Shown: piece by piece, positions 1 through 10,589 of the stretch
Position numbering within the stretch: position 1 is the first letter of the stretch
Layout of the letters: every line of letters starts with the position of its first letter
Assembly: GCA_003118195.1 (NCBI GenBank)
Contig: BEXV01000036.1
Location: forward strand, 360,533 to 374,861
From: Hemicentrotus pulcherrimus
Lineage: Eukaryota > Echinodermata > Echinoidea > Camarodonta > Strongylocentrotidae
Length of the DNA stretch: 14,329 bases
Reading direction: 5' to 3'
Position numbers and translations under genes: made by a program
The notes under the pieces: model-generated
The model's input: only the letters and a program-made list of their open reading frames with translations
What the model was told of the DNA's origin: nothing
Database searches by the model: none

Positions 1-190
1 GGAAGAGGAGGAAGAGGAGGAAGAGGAGGAAGAGGAGGAAGAGGAGGAAAAGGAGAAAAAGAGGAGGAGGAGGAAGAGGAGGAAGAGAAGGAAGAGGAGG
101 ATGAGGATGAGGAGGAAGAGGAAGAGGAGGAAGAGGAGGAAGAGGAGGAGGAGGATGAGGAGGATGAGGAGGAGGATGAGGAGGAGGGAT
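1..190. repeat. GAGGAA/GAGGAT purine simple repeat, cut by left edge
   Basis: The plus strand is almost entirely purine, built from imperfect GGAAGA, GGA and GGATGA units, with a short A-rich interruption around 48-62. It begins before the window. One frame starts as poly-Glu but slides into Arg/Lys-rich sequence at the interruption, and stops follow at about 190-197. No initiation codon, splice site or conserved flank supports coding. It is best read as a decayed microsatellite with homopurine/homopyrimidine asymmetry. An acidic protein tract read from further left cannot be excluded. Confidence 0.9.
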
Positions 191-1540
191 GAGTAAAAAA
201 GAGTCTGTGAGAGTAGGTAATTTAAAATGATTTCACATCTACCCCTGATCATATGCCTGTAAGATGGTAACCCTGGAAGAAGACTAGCAGTTCAAAAGGT
301 AGCACTGAATGAGAGAGTAAATATAATGAAATGAATATACCATCCATTCATTCATCAGTAGGAATGAAATAGTCTCTTCACATCAGACCTTAGAAGGCTA
401 TATCACATATGTAACACAAAGCATTGACTAATGAAACATATACCAGAGTTCATATGGTACAAAGATAGTGGGAGGTTGTGAAAAGATGGGAGCAACAGCA
501 GTGCAGAAAAAGTCTGATGGGTTGAAATATTAAAGTAACTTAAACTGAAATCATATGAAGTATTGAATTCATTTACTATCCACGTGATGCGGAGTTTTAT
601 TCCAATGCTAATCGAACAAAATACCTTATATTACATCTATATAGATTTTTGCATGCTTCCACATAATCAGAAACAGAGGTAAATAACCAGTTGTTCCATT
701 TGCCTTTAATAATCATACTATAAACATATTTAACAAAATTAAACCTACTTTTCCTCTGCTTTTTTCCAAGTTTATTATATTGACAATAAATTCAACACAA
801 TCATAAACCTTTGAAAAAAGACATTTTCACAAAGAGATCTCCTAGACACTAAGAAATATGAAGTGAGGAGTGTATCTCATGCTGATATGAACTTAGTAAA
901 CAGTATTTTTGAGCATTTGCCAAAATGTCAACTATAAATTGTTCTAATCATTTCATAAACAAAGAGGAAAATATTATTTGAGTCCAGTAAGAAATAAAAA
1001 AATCTGTACAATTATATTCCATTTATGCTATCTTCTACTGATGTAGACTTATCACAATTATAGCTGGATGTGACCAAACATTACTATACCATTAAATATT
1101 ACTCATGTAAGCTGTAAAACATTCAATTGCATAATATCAATCATAAATGCACTTTACACAAAACTGTCAGAAAGGAACATGCCTTGATATTTCAAACATG
1201 GGTTGTTCAGTATTACAATAATCTATATTGCAGGGTAAGGAAGGAAGAAACTCAAGAATGTAAGAAGATCAGTGAGGAGTATACACACCTCGATGGATGA
1301 AATATACAAAGAAAGCAACAAAATCAGTGGAGTATGCAGCCATGAATTTAGGTATAGTTAACTCATTTCTGCAGTGTGCATGGACGCAATTGGTGTTGGA
1401 TGTGTGCTTAATTTTGCATTCAAACTCCCAGAGGGGCTATCTTAACTCTCCTTGGGACTATACTTACAACTAATTTGATGACAGTTTGCATGTCATTATG
1501 TCTCATGAAGGAGACACTTGATAGCTTCAATGAATAATTT
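191..1540. other. AT-rich stretch with no gene seen
   Basis: All frames on both strands are short and frequently stopped. I see no recognisable protein motif, RNA gene or clear transposon end. It is probably intronic or intergenic DNA. Confidence 0.6.
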
Positions 1541-1548
1541 GTTTCCAG

Positions 1549-1682
1549 GGATGGCGACAGAGGTAACGTCAGATGGGACACGGAGAGGGGCTGCGGTCAT
1601 GGATGCACCTCGTCACCGTGGCGACAGGGTGCGTAGCCTTTCAACTTCATCAAAATTGGAGGATGTTTGTCAGGATGAATAG
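1549..1682 (+). other. CpG-rich patch with a small open frame (unproven exon)
   Basis: About eight CpG dinucleotides fall within roughly 85 bases (1553-1634), a sharp contrast with the CpG-poor flanks. TTTGTTTCCAG at 1538-1548 looks like a 3' splice site. An ATG at 1551 opens a 43-codon frame (MATEVTSDGTRRG...) that stops at 1680-1682. Donor-like GTAACG (1563) and CAGG/GTGCGT (1625-1634) follow. The octamer TGGCGACAG occurs at both ends of the patch (1552-1560 and 1619-1627). I recognise no domain in the peptide. It could be a small exon, a regulatory CpG-rich element or a repeat fragment. Confidence 0.25.
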
Positions 1683-2726
1683 AAGCAACATGAGTAGGCT
1701 AAGAGGGTCAATGCCATCATCATAACAATTTAAACTGCCCTGCTAAATACCTCTTCATTTTTACGTTATGGATAGAAGAAGCGAATGCAAAATGAAATGT
1801 GGAGAAACCCGTTTACTTCAAGGGCAAGAATAAATGAAGATTTGCTGCACTAAATAAGATGAGGCCCTAAGTAAGAAAAGAGCCTGAATGATGAATAGTC
1901 GCTGTCGTTTGAGAACAAAATGTTTGCCGATAGCACCATTAATGATTGAAGACAATCATTTCATGTTCAGAACTGACAATCAATCAACCAATTTAACTTT
2001 GTAGAAGATCATCATTATACTTCAGATGAATGCTAAATAATCTCTACTTCTGTCTTGCACATGATAACGATATATCATATTTCTCATAGTGCATACACCA
2101 CAAAATTTAAGAACCTTAATAAATTCAACCAGAGTTGTTTGTTTAACCCTGTGATTCTGTTTTTAATTGTAAGATATGAACATGATAGTCTAACTTGTCC
2201 CTCTGGACGCCTATTGATGTTAATGACAACCGTTAGCCACAAGAGTGTGGTGGCTTGACCGTGGTGCGTGTAGGCGATGAGTTTATGCCCCAAGGATGTA
2301 TCGTGACGTCCACTTGCTCCTCTCATCTTTCCTGCCTTAATGGTCAGCGAGTAAATGGATAGAATTGATCGCCGTTAGCCTGGTCAAAAATTACTCGGTA
2401 AGTGGACAAATTAGGACACAATTTGTCAGATTTGAATGCCGTTTCTCTGTAAATCACGTCTGTGTTTATTTTAAAACAAGAGTTGGAAGCCATTTTGTCA
2501 GCTCATTTGCATGAGGAATGTATCGTATATCCCTGATGGCCTCTCAATCTACTACTGTAGATCACGGGTTGGTTAATGATAGTGGTTAGATACAGCCAGG
2601 GTGCATGTAGCTAGCTAGCGCCCCTCAAGCTAGTGGGACCGTTGATGCGGTGATAAATGGCTAGCTATGACAGTCTTGGGTGACATACACAATACAGTAG
2701 TTATAGTAGTATAATAGGAGGACTAG
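1683..2726. other. Stretch with no gene supported; small inverted repeats and a POU-type octamer
   Basis: A perfect 8-bp hairpin (AATGATTG, loop AAGA, CAATCATT) lies at 1941-1960, followed by ATCAATCA at 1979-1986, which fits the PBC/Hox consensus. A second 8-bp inverted repeat is at 2405-2427 (GACAAATT...AATTTGTC). The octamer ATTTGCAT, which matches the POU-factor consensus, is at 2505-2512. An open frame on each strand at about 2055-2330 has no recognisable motif and overlaps the other. Such short motifs are expected by chance at this length. I make no gene call. Confidence 0.5.
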
Positions 2727-2963
2727 GAGAAGGAGGAGGAACTTTTAGAAAAGAGCTTAGTCTTTGGCTATAATCTTAACTCTGCGACATCACAGACACT
2801 CGGCAATGAATTCCTCTTCAATTTCTATCACCGCTCATTCACCTTAGAAATTGGATTCAGCCAGGAGCAGCTCTATACCAAGCCAGACAATGCCTGCACA
2901 TGCAAGCGCATGCCGCTTTTCACCCACAATTCAACAGGTAAAATTTTCCTCACACTCCACTTC
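2727..2963 (+). other. 79-codon open frame with a donor-like site (exon candidate)
   Basis: This frame lies between an in-frame TAG (2724-2726) and TGA (2964-2966), and has no early Met, so it could only be an internal exon. Its start is a purine-rich Glu/Lys tract. The later part reads as balanced protein-like sequence (TLGNEFLFNFYHRSF, then FSQEQLYTKPDNACTCKR) and runs to AACAG/GTAAAAT, a plausible phase-1 donor at 2937/2938. An AG at 2759-2760 could be the acceptor, but it lacks a polypyrimidine tract, which counts against splicing. I do not recognise the family. Chance openness is a serious alternative. Confidence 0.2.
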
Positions 2964-2966
2964 TGA

Positions 2967-4480
2967 AGTCACCATAACGGTTGTTGCTACCGATGACTAA
3001 GAATGAGTGCTACCCAAATCGTTGCTTCTAAACAATACACAAAGAGCTTTTAGACTTGGATGTGTATGAATTAGTGATGAGCTACGGAACAGCACAGTAA
3101 TACCATGGAGTGATTATGGAGGATTCTTGTGCTAGTATTGGTTTCATCCATGTCAGTGTTACAACAACTGCAAGTTTAACATGAATATGTACTGTAACAT
3201 GAGACAAAAATTGCATGTTATACTTTGCCCTTAATTTCAAAGTATTGCTGCTGCTGCTAATGTAAAATATTATGAAGTTTTTAGTTCTGGACTTCTATAT
3301 CACAATTCTGTAGCTTTTGGCATTACCCACAGAAATTGGTTTTTATAGACCAATATTTCCATATCTTACATGTATTTCTTAAACTAAAGTAGAATTTTTT
3401 TTTTAATGACCTGAAGGCTCCTTTAAATTTCCTCAACATAGCACCAATAACGAACATAAAGTGTAATCATCAGAAATTAAGATTATATGCAAGTAAAAAG
3501 GTAATAAGTATTTCACAAAGGTTCCGGGAGAAATAAATCTCATAAGCAAACATGATTTGAATGTAGCAAATACAACCTTATGAACTTACAGAGCGAATGG
3601 AAACTTATAACAGAACAAATGGACCCTGAACGCAAATATTATCATACATTATGATACAGGATGATACATTATACGAAGCAGAACCTTCTCGTGTCCCCTC
3701 AAAATAAACCCATAATCTTCTCGCCTCTGCAATGCCCTTAATTCCAGGACAGAATTTATCTGGCAAAGTATTCCGATGAGAGGGGGGAAATGATATCCAA
3801 TTATATTCCCACTGCTCGTGAATGATACGGCCAATATAGCAAGAAGCTGCTCTAAATGCCAGCGATCTGCAGCCCCACTCAATTACTTTCACGTATGGCT
3901 CATGCACTGCAAGGAAATACCACATGCTATGCCAATATGATGTTGTGCACAATCTCTTCTCAGCTAAACTCTTCTGTCAATATTAATTTGAGGATAGGCA
4001 AGCAACAAAGTGCTTCATAAATGCAATTGCTACCTCTGAAGAAAGAACAAAAAAAAAAATCTCTTTATGGAGACATAATCAATCCCATATTATAGAGTCA
4101 TTAATCATCTTTTCTCATTCATTAATGTTCTATCACAGATTTGGTGCTAGATTTAAATGTTTTTCCAGATAATTTGATTTCCTGGAATAACTGGCTCAGT
4201 GCCTATCACGCAGTCTCAGTACGGATGTGAAAGGGAATGTCTGGGCAGATGATCTATTTTAAATGGAAACATTTCTGGGCAGCAGCTGTCAACTTTTGGA
4301 ACATCATTTCATGAAATCTATGTACAAATTGAAGTGCTAAATGTGGTAAACAATTTTAAAGCTAGATAGAACCAATTTAGGGGCAATTTTAAACAGATTT
4401 CTACATCAAAAAGGAAAATGCCTTAATTTTAATCCATCCATTATTATCATCCGAGTTGCTACTAACATGTTAATTAATTC
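2967..4480. other. AT-rich stretch with no gene supported
   Basis: The longest frame is a minus-strand one of 115 codons (3605-3952), with no recognisable motif and a second overlapping open frame on the same strand. At this base composition, one open frame of that length in 14 kb is close to chance expectation. The area around 3690-3930 is locally less AT-rich than its surroundings. About 4140-4330 is likewise of mixed composition, with a CAGCAGCTGTCA motif. Neither shows enough for a call. Confidence 0.5.
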
Positions 4481-4492
4481 TTTCTATATTCT

Positions 4493-4553
4493 ATTTATTT
4501 ATTCATATACATATAAATAAATTCATATTCTTCTTTTTTTGAGGGGGGGGGGG
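4493..4553. repeat. AT palindrome followed by an 11-G run
   Basis: ATTTATTTAT at 4493-4502 is the exact reverse complement of ATAAATAAAT at 4513-4522, with a 10-base spacer. A T-rich tract and then eleven consecutive G (4543-4553) follow. These are simple low-complexity features that could form a hairpin. No function is implied. Confidence 0.7.
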
Positions 4554-4839
4554 TGCTTATCAACATCTTGAACTATAGAGTTATTTTTCAATAAATATAT
4601 AATTAATGCATATAGATAACACTCTTGTTGAACCATGGTTAAAGGGATACCTCATGAATTGCAATAGAAATATAAAGGGAACTCACAGGATGCCTTCAAA
4701 TATGCTCTTGCCAGTCGCCACATTGCGCAATTTTTTTTTTACACAACTGTTTAGCCATTTTCGCTAAAAAATTCCAAGAAGTGCTCTGGTAAAAGAGTCT
4801 AATTTGTCAGCCCACTATGTGCAAGCACATACACCCAGG

Positions 4840-5158
4840 GAAGGGAAGATGATAGAAAGGGGAAAACAAGGATATAGTGGAGAGGATATGGAGAAGGAAA
4901 AACAAGGAATTACATAAGGAAAGAGAAGAGGATAAGTCAAAGGAAGAACACAGAAATGCATAATTGAAGAGCTAAGAGGATCATCATCTAGACTAAGGAA
5001 AAACAGGGAAAGTATGAGAAAAGGATCATCTATCAGATTAAAACAAAGAGATTACGAAGGAGAAAAGGATAGATTGAAGGAGAAACAACGAAATACATAA
5101 AACAAAAGAGAAGAGGTAAGAATAAAGGAGAACAAAAGAAATACATAACGAAGGAGAA
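4840..5158 (+). repeat. Degenerate purine-rich tandem repeat
   Basis: The plus strand is dominated by A and G, with a loosely recurring module of the form GGAGAACAA..GAAATACATAA. Recognisable ends are ATTACATAA near 4911, GAAATGCATAA at about 4953, GAAATACATAA at about 5090 and again at 5138. GAGAAGAGG also recurs between them (near 4923 and 5108). Spacing is irregular, so this is an eroded tandem array rather than a clean microsatellite. Confidence 0.55.
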
Positions 5159-5162
5159 CTTA

Positions 5163-5370
5163 GTCCCATGCAGTATATTGATGTCTGCCCCTATAACTAC
5201 AACCTCTGTCCCATGCAGTGTATTTCATGTACCGTATGTCCCTTACATAGCCTCAGTCCAATGTAGTGTATTTCATGTCTGTCCCTTACACAGCCTCAGT
5301 CCCATCAGGGTTTAACTCTCATATCCCTGGTCCCATGTAGGTTATTTGATGGTTGTCTCTGGTAAGGTCA
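5163..5370 (+). repeat. Minisatellite, about 45-bp unit, five degenerate copies
   Basis: Copies begin with GTCCCATG-type sequence at 5163, 5208, 5256 (GTCCAATG), 5299 and 5330, giving spacings of 45, 48, 43 and 31 bases. Each continues roughly as CAGTGTATTTCATGT, then TGTCCCTTACA, then CAGCCTCA. The second and third copies are the most alike, and the last two are shortened or diverged. It abuts the purine-rich array directly, with a sudden switch from purine-rich to mixed sequence near 5160. Confidence 0.75.
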
Positions 5371-7190
5371 TCATCATTACCGCCACCTGTCCCGAGCCTT
5401 CTGCTGTCGATATTTCAAATACTTGAGATGGATATCCCTTTGTTCTTCTGCTTACATTCGTCCTATTAATTAATGGCATCATTGAACTCCAATTCACAAC
5501 CAAGTCCTCTCCAAGTCTTCTATCATTTTTACAAAACCATGTCAAACCTCATTATTCAGCTTTCTTTCACAGTATCTGTGAAGTGTGAACAAATCTGTTA
5601 CACTATCTATTTTGATGAGGTCCTTGCCTTAAAAATAATGATACAGTTTTATCTGCTGAGAATTACTAGGGCGTTTTTCGTGATTTTAATCATTTACTAC
5701 TACGCATGGTTAAAGTCATTTTGGCTCTAAAACAATGACGCGTGAGGTTCTAATGTTGGTCCAACTGATTCTCTCTATGCACTCACTGGCAAGACTAAAC
5801 AAATGACCATAATTGTGGTAGTCTTCTTTATTTATAAACATTAAAATCATTTAGAATTAATGTCAAGTTCAGAATAAGACACATTTTAATATTTCTATCC
5901 ATAATCGAGCCTTCATCATGGTGTAAGAGGTGTTTGTTCTCTAATTACTTTGTTTTCGAGCAGTCATGCCTGACTGAGCACCACCATCCATCCAACCAGA
6001 GTGATAGCTACATTATATACAGAGACAGACGGAGGCTGTTCATCCCTCATCTCAAAGCACATAGCGTTGATTGATGACAAGACTCCATCAAATTAACACT
6101 AAGTGCAAATAGGTCCTATCCTCATCCATCCTATGTAGGTCAGATTCATACCAACTAACACAATATGCTATATGTGGAACAGACAATACCATCAAGTATT
6201 TGGATTTTAAGAAAAAGAAGATATTCTTCATGCATAAATTTGGCAGTATTCATAAACCTTAAATCATAATCAAACTTAAATGAGGTCCTTATCAATATGG
6301 GAAAATCTCTTAATTTTATTAAACAGGATGGAATTAACATTTCATATCAAATAATTTCATAATTTTTTTTTAAAAAACCCTCATTTTCAGGAAGATAGCA
6401 GGCTGAAACACAGTCTAAACTAATGAAATATCAAATTAAGGAAGAAAACTTAAATACAATTACCAATACATCAATACTTTACTTTTTTTTTAGATAAGGT
6501 TGGAATCAATGCACTTGAAATGGATGTAGCTGATAAAAAAAAACAAGGAAGCTGGCTATATGAGCTAGTAAGATGAACGGTTTGATACGCTTAAGTAATA
6601 ACATTACAACTATAGAGCTAAATTGATGCGAATGTCACGGATGTAGCTGTTTGATTTAAAAGGCCCTCCAGAAGACAGAGAGCAATTTCCTCTCAATACT
6701 ACTCTAACCAAACCGTATCACAACAACCTGACTATTCACGCTTCAAATTCTTTTCACGAGCTCACATGCAATCAAAACAGCAATCGAACAGCATTTCAAA
6801 ATGCTTTCTTTTTCTTTTAGATTATTATCATAATACCTCAATTTTTAAGTTTCCTCGAGGAGGCTAATATCAGAGAACAGAGAGGGGTACAAAATAATAA
6901 AATTGACGAATTCAAAAAAAAAAAAATCAGGAGGAGAAAGAATGTAACCTCTCTTCCACATTTAACTATGATGTTTATGTGAAGCATAAACCGGAAAACA
7001 AACAGCAATGTGAACATACTCATAAAGAGGCCCTTCATTTACTATGCACATTCTCTGGCCACTTTCAGACCAAACCACTTCTCTCCTACACTTGACCTTG
7101 TAAACAGGGAAGATGATCCTTTTCTTACAAGGAAATAAGGTTGAGGACAGAATTAGCATCTTTACAACTGCTCTCAGATGCTCCATCTTC
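5371..7190. other. AT-rich stretch with no gene supported
   Basis: It contains open frames of 61-85 codons (for example minus 5342-5545 and plus 5473-5730) that overlap each other or read as hydrophobic AT-rich composition. None has a motif I recognise. Several A or T runs of eight or more bases are present (near 6361, 6484, 6533 and 6914). No tRNA, rRNA or transposon end is evident. Confidence 0.55.
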
Positions 7191-7345
7191 CAGTGCCCCC
7201 TCTTATTCTACTTTCTGTTCCCTTGCTCAACTCTTACCCGCACCCCTCCCCTCTTTCGCACCAATCATCTTTTTTCTAATCCATATTTTGCATATCTTTC
7301 TCATACAAGAGCCTCTTTGGCCGACTTTTCTCTTCATGCTTTTTT
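7191..7345 (+). repeat. Pyrimidine-rich tract
   Basis: The plus strand is strongly enriched in C and T. The overlapping open frames here (about 7113-7400) arise because CT-rich DNA lacks TAA, TAG and TGA. Their predicted peptides are Leu/Ser/Phe/Pro-rich, which reflects composition rather than a membrane protein. Confidence 0.6.
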
Positions 7346-7686
7346 TTTTATAAATAACTATTTAATAGATCAAACAGGCAAGCACTTTCCCTTCAATTAA
7401 ACCCAGAAACAAACATGAATATTGCATTACATCTTGAGTACCTAGACATCATCACTCAACAGTATCATCAAGAATTCTATTCTATACAACCCCATCGTTC
7501 AAGCTTTAATTCTTCTTACAAGTTATACCTAAATATACTCTTTGGCTTCAATCTTAGCTTATGTCAATTTTTCTTAAATCATATAGAAAAATACATACTT
7601 CTTGGTTTCCTAGCATCCTTTACAATGTTTCTTTCTCTGTTAGTCAGTCACTAAGTAAGAACTATCTAAGATACATGATCATACAC

Positions 7687-8145
7687 CTTTTTTGTTCACT
7701 CCTTTTCTCTATCCCCCTCTTTTCTCCTCCTTGCTCTCTCTCTCCCTCTCTACCCATTCCCTCTATATCGTTACCTCTTACCATCCCCCTCAATCTCCAT
7801 TTGATTTCGTTTTTTCAACTTCGTTCCAGCAGTTGAATTTTGTCAAGCACTCCCTAGGTACACACACAGGCAGGGAATCGAATTGGATAATGGCTCTTGA
7901 TAATGTGCATCTTCAAAATATTTGCTCAGCTATGGCTGGATGTTTTGAGAAAAGAACTTGTGGAGATGTAGATGGTACTCTATTTAAGGGTACTTTTTTT
8001 TTCTCTCTCTCTTGTTTTCTTTTCTTTTCTTTTCTTTCTCATTTTCCATCTCTATGTCTTTTTCTCTTTTTTTTTCCCCTCTCACTCCGTCTTTCTTTCT
8101 CTTCGCAAACTTTCATCTCTCACTCCCTCTCTCAAACACACACAC
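7687..8145 (+). repeat. Interrupted CT-rich low-complexity region
   Basis: Two pyrimidine blocks, about 7687-7830 and 7990-8145, are made of CTCTCT, TTTTCTTTTC and CTCACTCC runs and end in an ACACACAC stretch. They flank about 150 bases of ordinary sequence. Open frames spanning the region (7692-8150, 7972-8226) are mostly products of this composition. Confidence 0.8.
7833..7989 (+). other. Weak exon candidate between two pyrimidine blocks
   Basis: A long pyrimidine tract ends in TTCCAGCAG at 7824-7832, a convincing 3' splice-site context. The following 157 bases are open in the frame LNFVKHSLGTH..., and include CSAMAGCFEKRTCGDVDG with three cysteines. The only nearby donor (AAGG/GTACTT at 7989/7990) is weak. 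I recognise no family. The acceptor-like sequence may just be an accident of the CT-rich repeat. It would lie antisense to the plexin gene. Confidence 0.15.
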
Positions 8146-8149
8146 ATTA

Positions 8150-8748
8150 AAAATCAGATAATATACAGCTTATGTGATACGCAAAGAAAGTTACTAATTG
8201 TGAGTCGTTTTATGATGTCTTCTTAATAAGATGTCATACGGAACATCAATGTTGAGCATATGAATCAGATCTTATTTGAGATGAGTTTCTTGAAGATTCT
8301 TCCATTTCTCAGAAGAAAGTGTTTCAACATAGTGCTTCATCATTCCTAAGCCCGGGACCTCATTAGTCAACACAAATATCCCAATCACATACCTTGTTAT
8401 ATTTTTGGGGTGCAAATTAAGATTGGTATGTCCCTAGGACAATGATAAATCTCTTGGAATCTAAAATTCTCACATCCTCTTTAATAATTTAGGTCGGTTA
8501 TGGGTGAATGAATGTTAAGTTAAGTTTTATGATTGTCTCAGCTTAGCACCATACTGATCAGTCGTCTTCTATAGAAGATTAAGGGATGGATGCACAAGTC
8601 TCCCTCAATTTCGACCTTCAAAGTTCTTACATTTTTTTTTTACTATGATTAATAAATTTCTCACATCCATGTTACAGAATTGTAAATCTTGATGCAGCAT
8701 AAACCAACTCCTTTTTAATTAAATTCTATACACAAAAATTGTGGCACA
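8150..8748. other. Stretch with nothing recognisable
   Basis: The sequence is AT-rich, with no long frame, repeat or RNA gene that I can see. Confidence 0.6.
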
Positions 8749-9003
8749 ATGGTGTCATGGGGAGACAGGAAGAATTTTGAATGTGTGACAACCTCCACCC
8801 CCATGGAGATTGAGTCTGTTACCTGCTGTGCATCTTCATGTCACAACCTCACTTCCACTGTTCACCAAGTTGACGTCCTTTCAAACCCCACTTCAGACTT
8901 GACTAGAGCATCAGTGCCTATGTTAAACATACTAAGGCTTAAACAGTATCTACAGCAAACTACATTCCTAACAAAACGCAGACATCAAACTTATTCATCA
9001 TAA
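8749..9003 (+). other. 84-codon ATG-to-stop open frame, unrecognised
   Basis: The frame starts MVSWGDRKNFECVTTSTP and ends TYSS before TAA at 9001-9003. It is less AT-rich and more protein-like in its first half, which contains CCASSC and an N-L-T glycosylation sequon. It has no signal peptide, transmembrane segment or domain I recognise. No promoter or good splice sites flank it. It could be an unrelated small exon or, more likely, a chance frame. Confidence 0.12.
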
Positions 9004-10589
9004 AAGCTTTAATTCTCTTGAATTAAATGCTTGAATTTTACATCTAGCATATATTTGGATTTGTTGAAGTGGAGTCTGAGTTTACAGACTAAATCTTCTG
9101 TTTCTACTAGTTGTTTGTGTTTTGCAAGTAACTAAGGATTTACCTCATTAGTATCATGTCAAGTTAAGCTTAAGTTACATGAATATTTCACCTTAACCTT
9201 TTCATAAATTATAGCTTTTTCCTAAATCAACGTACACTACCTCTTAAAAACATCATCAATCGTGGGCTATTCACTAAATGCCACGTATAAATCAGAGCTG
9301 CAAAATAAAATTGATTCGCAAAATCTATTCAGTAGAGTAGACCTGCTTGGATACTCAAACTGTACAAAAAGTATTCCAAAATTTAAAAACAATATATTGT
9401 TTACGAGATCTGCAAGCATTTTATTTGTAGATACCAAGGTGTAACAACACTAATGCTGTATTTGGTCTTCTGAGAGCTGGAAAGCGTGATTAATTTCTGT
9501 ACGGTTATACAGAATCAATGCCCTTTGGGCTCTCAACAGGATGATCAATTTTGAAACCAGATTGTCTGGAGAAAAATGACCGTTTCTCACCAAAATTTAT
9601 GAAAACAGAGATCTTGTTGTGTATGCAAACAGGCAGGTATACATTGTTGAAGAGGAAAGAAAGAAAAAAGGTGGGGTTTTAAAGAAATAGAAATGTTAAA
9701 GGAATGGGGAAAGGTTGCAGAGGGAATGGAGTGCATTGTTTGTTTAATGACCAGGTACGCCGTCTGGTCCGAGTACAGTTACTCACATCCTGTTCAGAGT
9801 AGAAGCCACTTTACGGCCATTTTACCATGCCATAACAGTTCCCCCCTCACCATGAAACATAACGCATGGCAAACACAAGTATGAAGTACCAAACAATACA
9901 CCTCTCATGTTTCTTTTGTTTGAAATTTTTCCAAGCAAATATGCAAAAAATACCGGCGTTCACGTCCTTCCTTCCATCCAATCCCCCATGCACCCATGTT
10001 GACATTCTCTATGATATGGTATGGCTGAGAAACGAGTGAATCATTTTTGTTATCATCCAGCCAAGAGAACAATCTGCTTGATGTGTACTGGTTGGTCACC
10101 AGGGAAATAAAATTGCTGCAAATTGGAAGAATCCTCATCTTCATCATACCTCCCTGGAGGTTGGTGGAATACTGTCGCATCTCAACAAGAAGATTTTGCT
10201 AAATGAGCAAAATGCTCTGGTAACGGGGAAGCAGAATAAATCCTTGCTTCTTAAAGTTCTTAGGAGATTTATAGCGCACCTGCCCTTGAATCTCTCTCCT
10301 TTCTACTTTTCAAATTCATCTCTTTAGGGGTTTTCATCAAACTTAAGGGCATGGACTCATTTCCTCATTTCCTGAACAAGATCTTAAAATCTAAGATGGG
10401 GCAGGAAATCTAGTTCCTTATATTCTTCTTTATCTAGTATCCCTAAGCAACTGAGTTTTTTGTTTTGTTTTGTTTTGCTGAGTACTGTTACAAACAATGC
10501 GCCCAAACTTGATGATGAACAGCCAAACTCACAAAGCCTATACAAAAAGCCAACAACGGCCATCTTAAAATACTCTGAATTATTAAAAC
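9004..10589. other. AT-rich stretch with no gene supported
   Basis: Short frames (9262-9444 plus, 9693-9884 plus, 9905-10180 minus) have no recognisable motifs. On the minus strand a donor-like CAGGGAG/GTATGA occurs at about 10150-10160, with a possible acceptor near 10200. The roughly 49-base piece between them does not continue the plexin PSI domain (it lacks the expected next cysteine spacing). A (TTTTG)n run of about four units is at 10455-10478. Confidence 0.5.

Noticed and set aside
2505..2512. ATTTGCAT octamer as a POU-factor enhancer site
   Set aside because: A single 8-bp match is not evidence of an enhancer in 14 kb of AT-rich DNA. It is noted only as a motif.
5342..5730. Opposed overlapping frames of 67 and 85 codons, considered as a retrotransposon reverse-transcriptase remnant
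   Set aside because: No YxDD or other reverse-transcriptase or endonuclease motif is visible on either strand.
5950..6005. Minus-strand WWCSVRHDC, considered as a second plexin PSI exon
   Set aside because: It superficially matches WC-x3-H-x-C, but the cysteine before the Trp is missing, an in-frame stop lies just upstream, and no plexin-like sequence flanks it.
7113..7836. Several overlapping hydrophobic plus-strand frames resembling membrane proteins
   Set aside because: CT-rich DNA encodes Leu, Phe, Ser and Pro and lacks stop codons. Frames overlap in two registers, and no family motif is present.
10150..10200. Minus-strand 49-base segment with donor CAGGGAG/GTATGA, considered as the next plexin exon
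   Set aside because: Joining it to the PSI exon in phase gives no cysteine at the expected spacing after CGWCTLLA.
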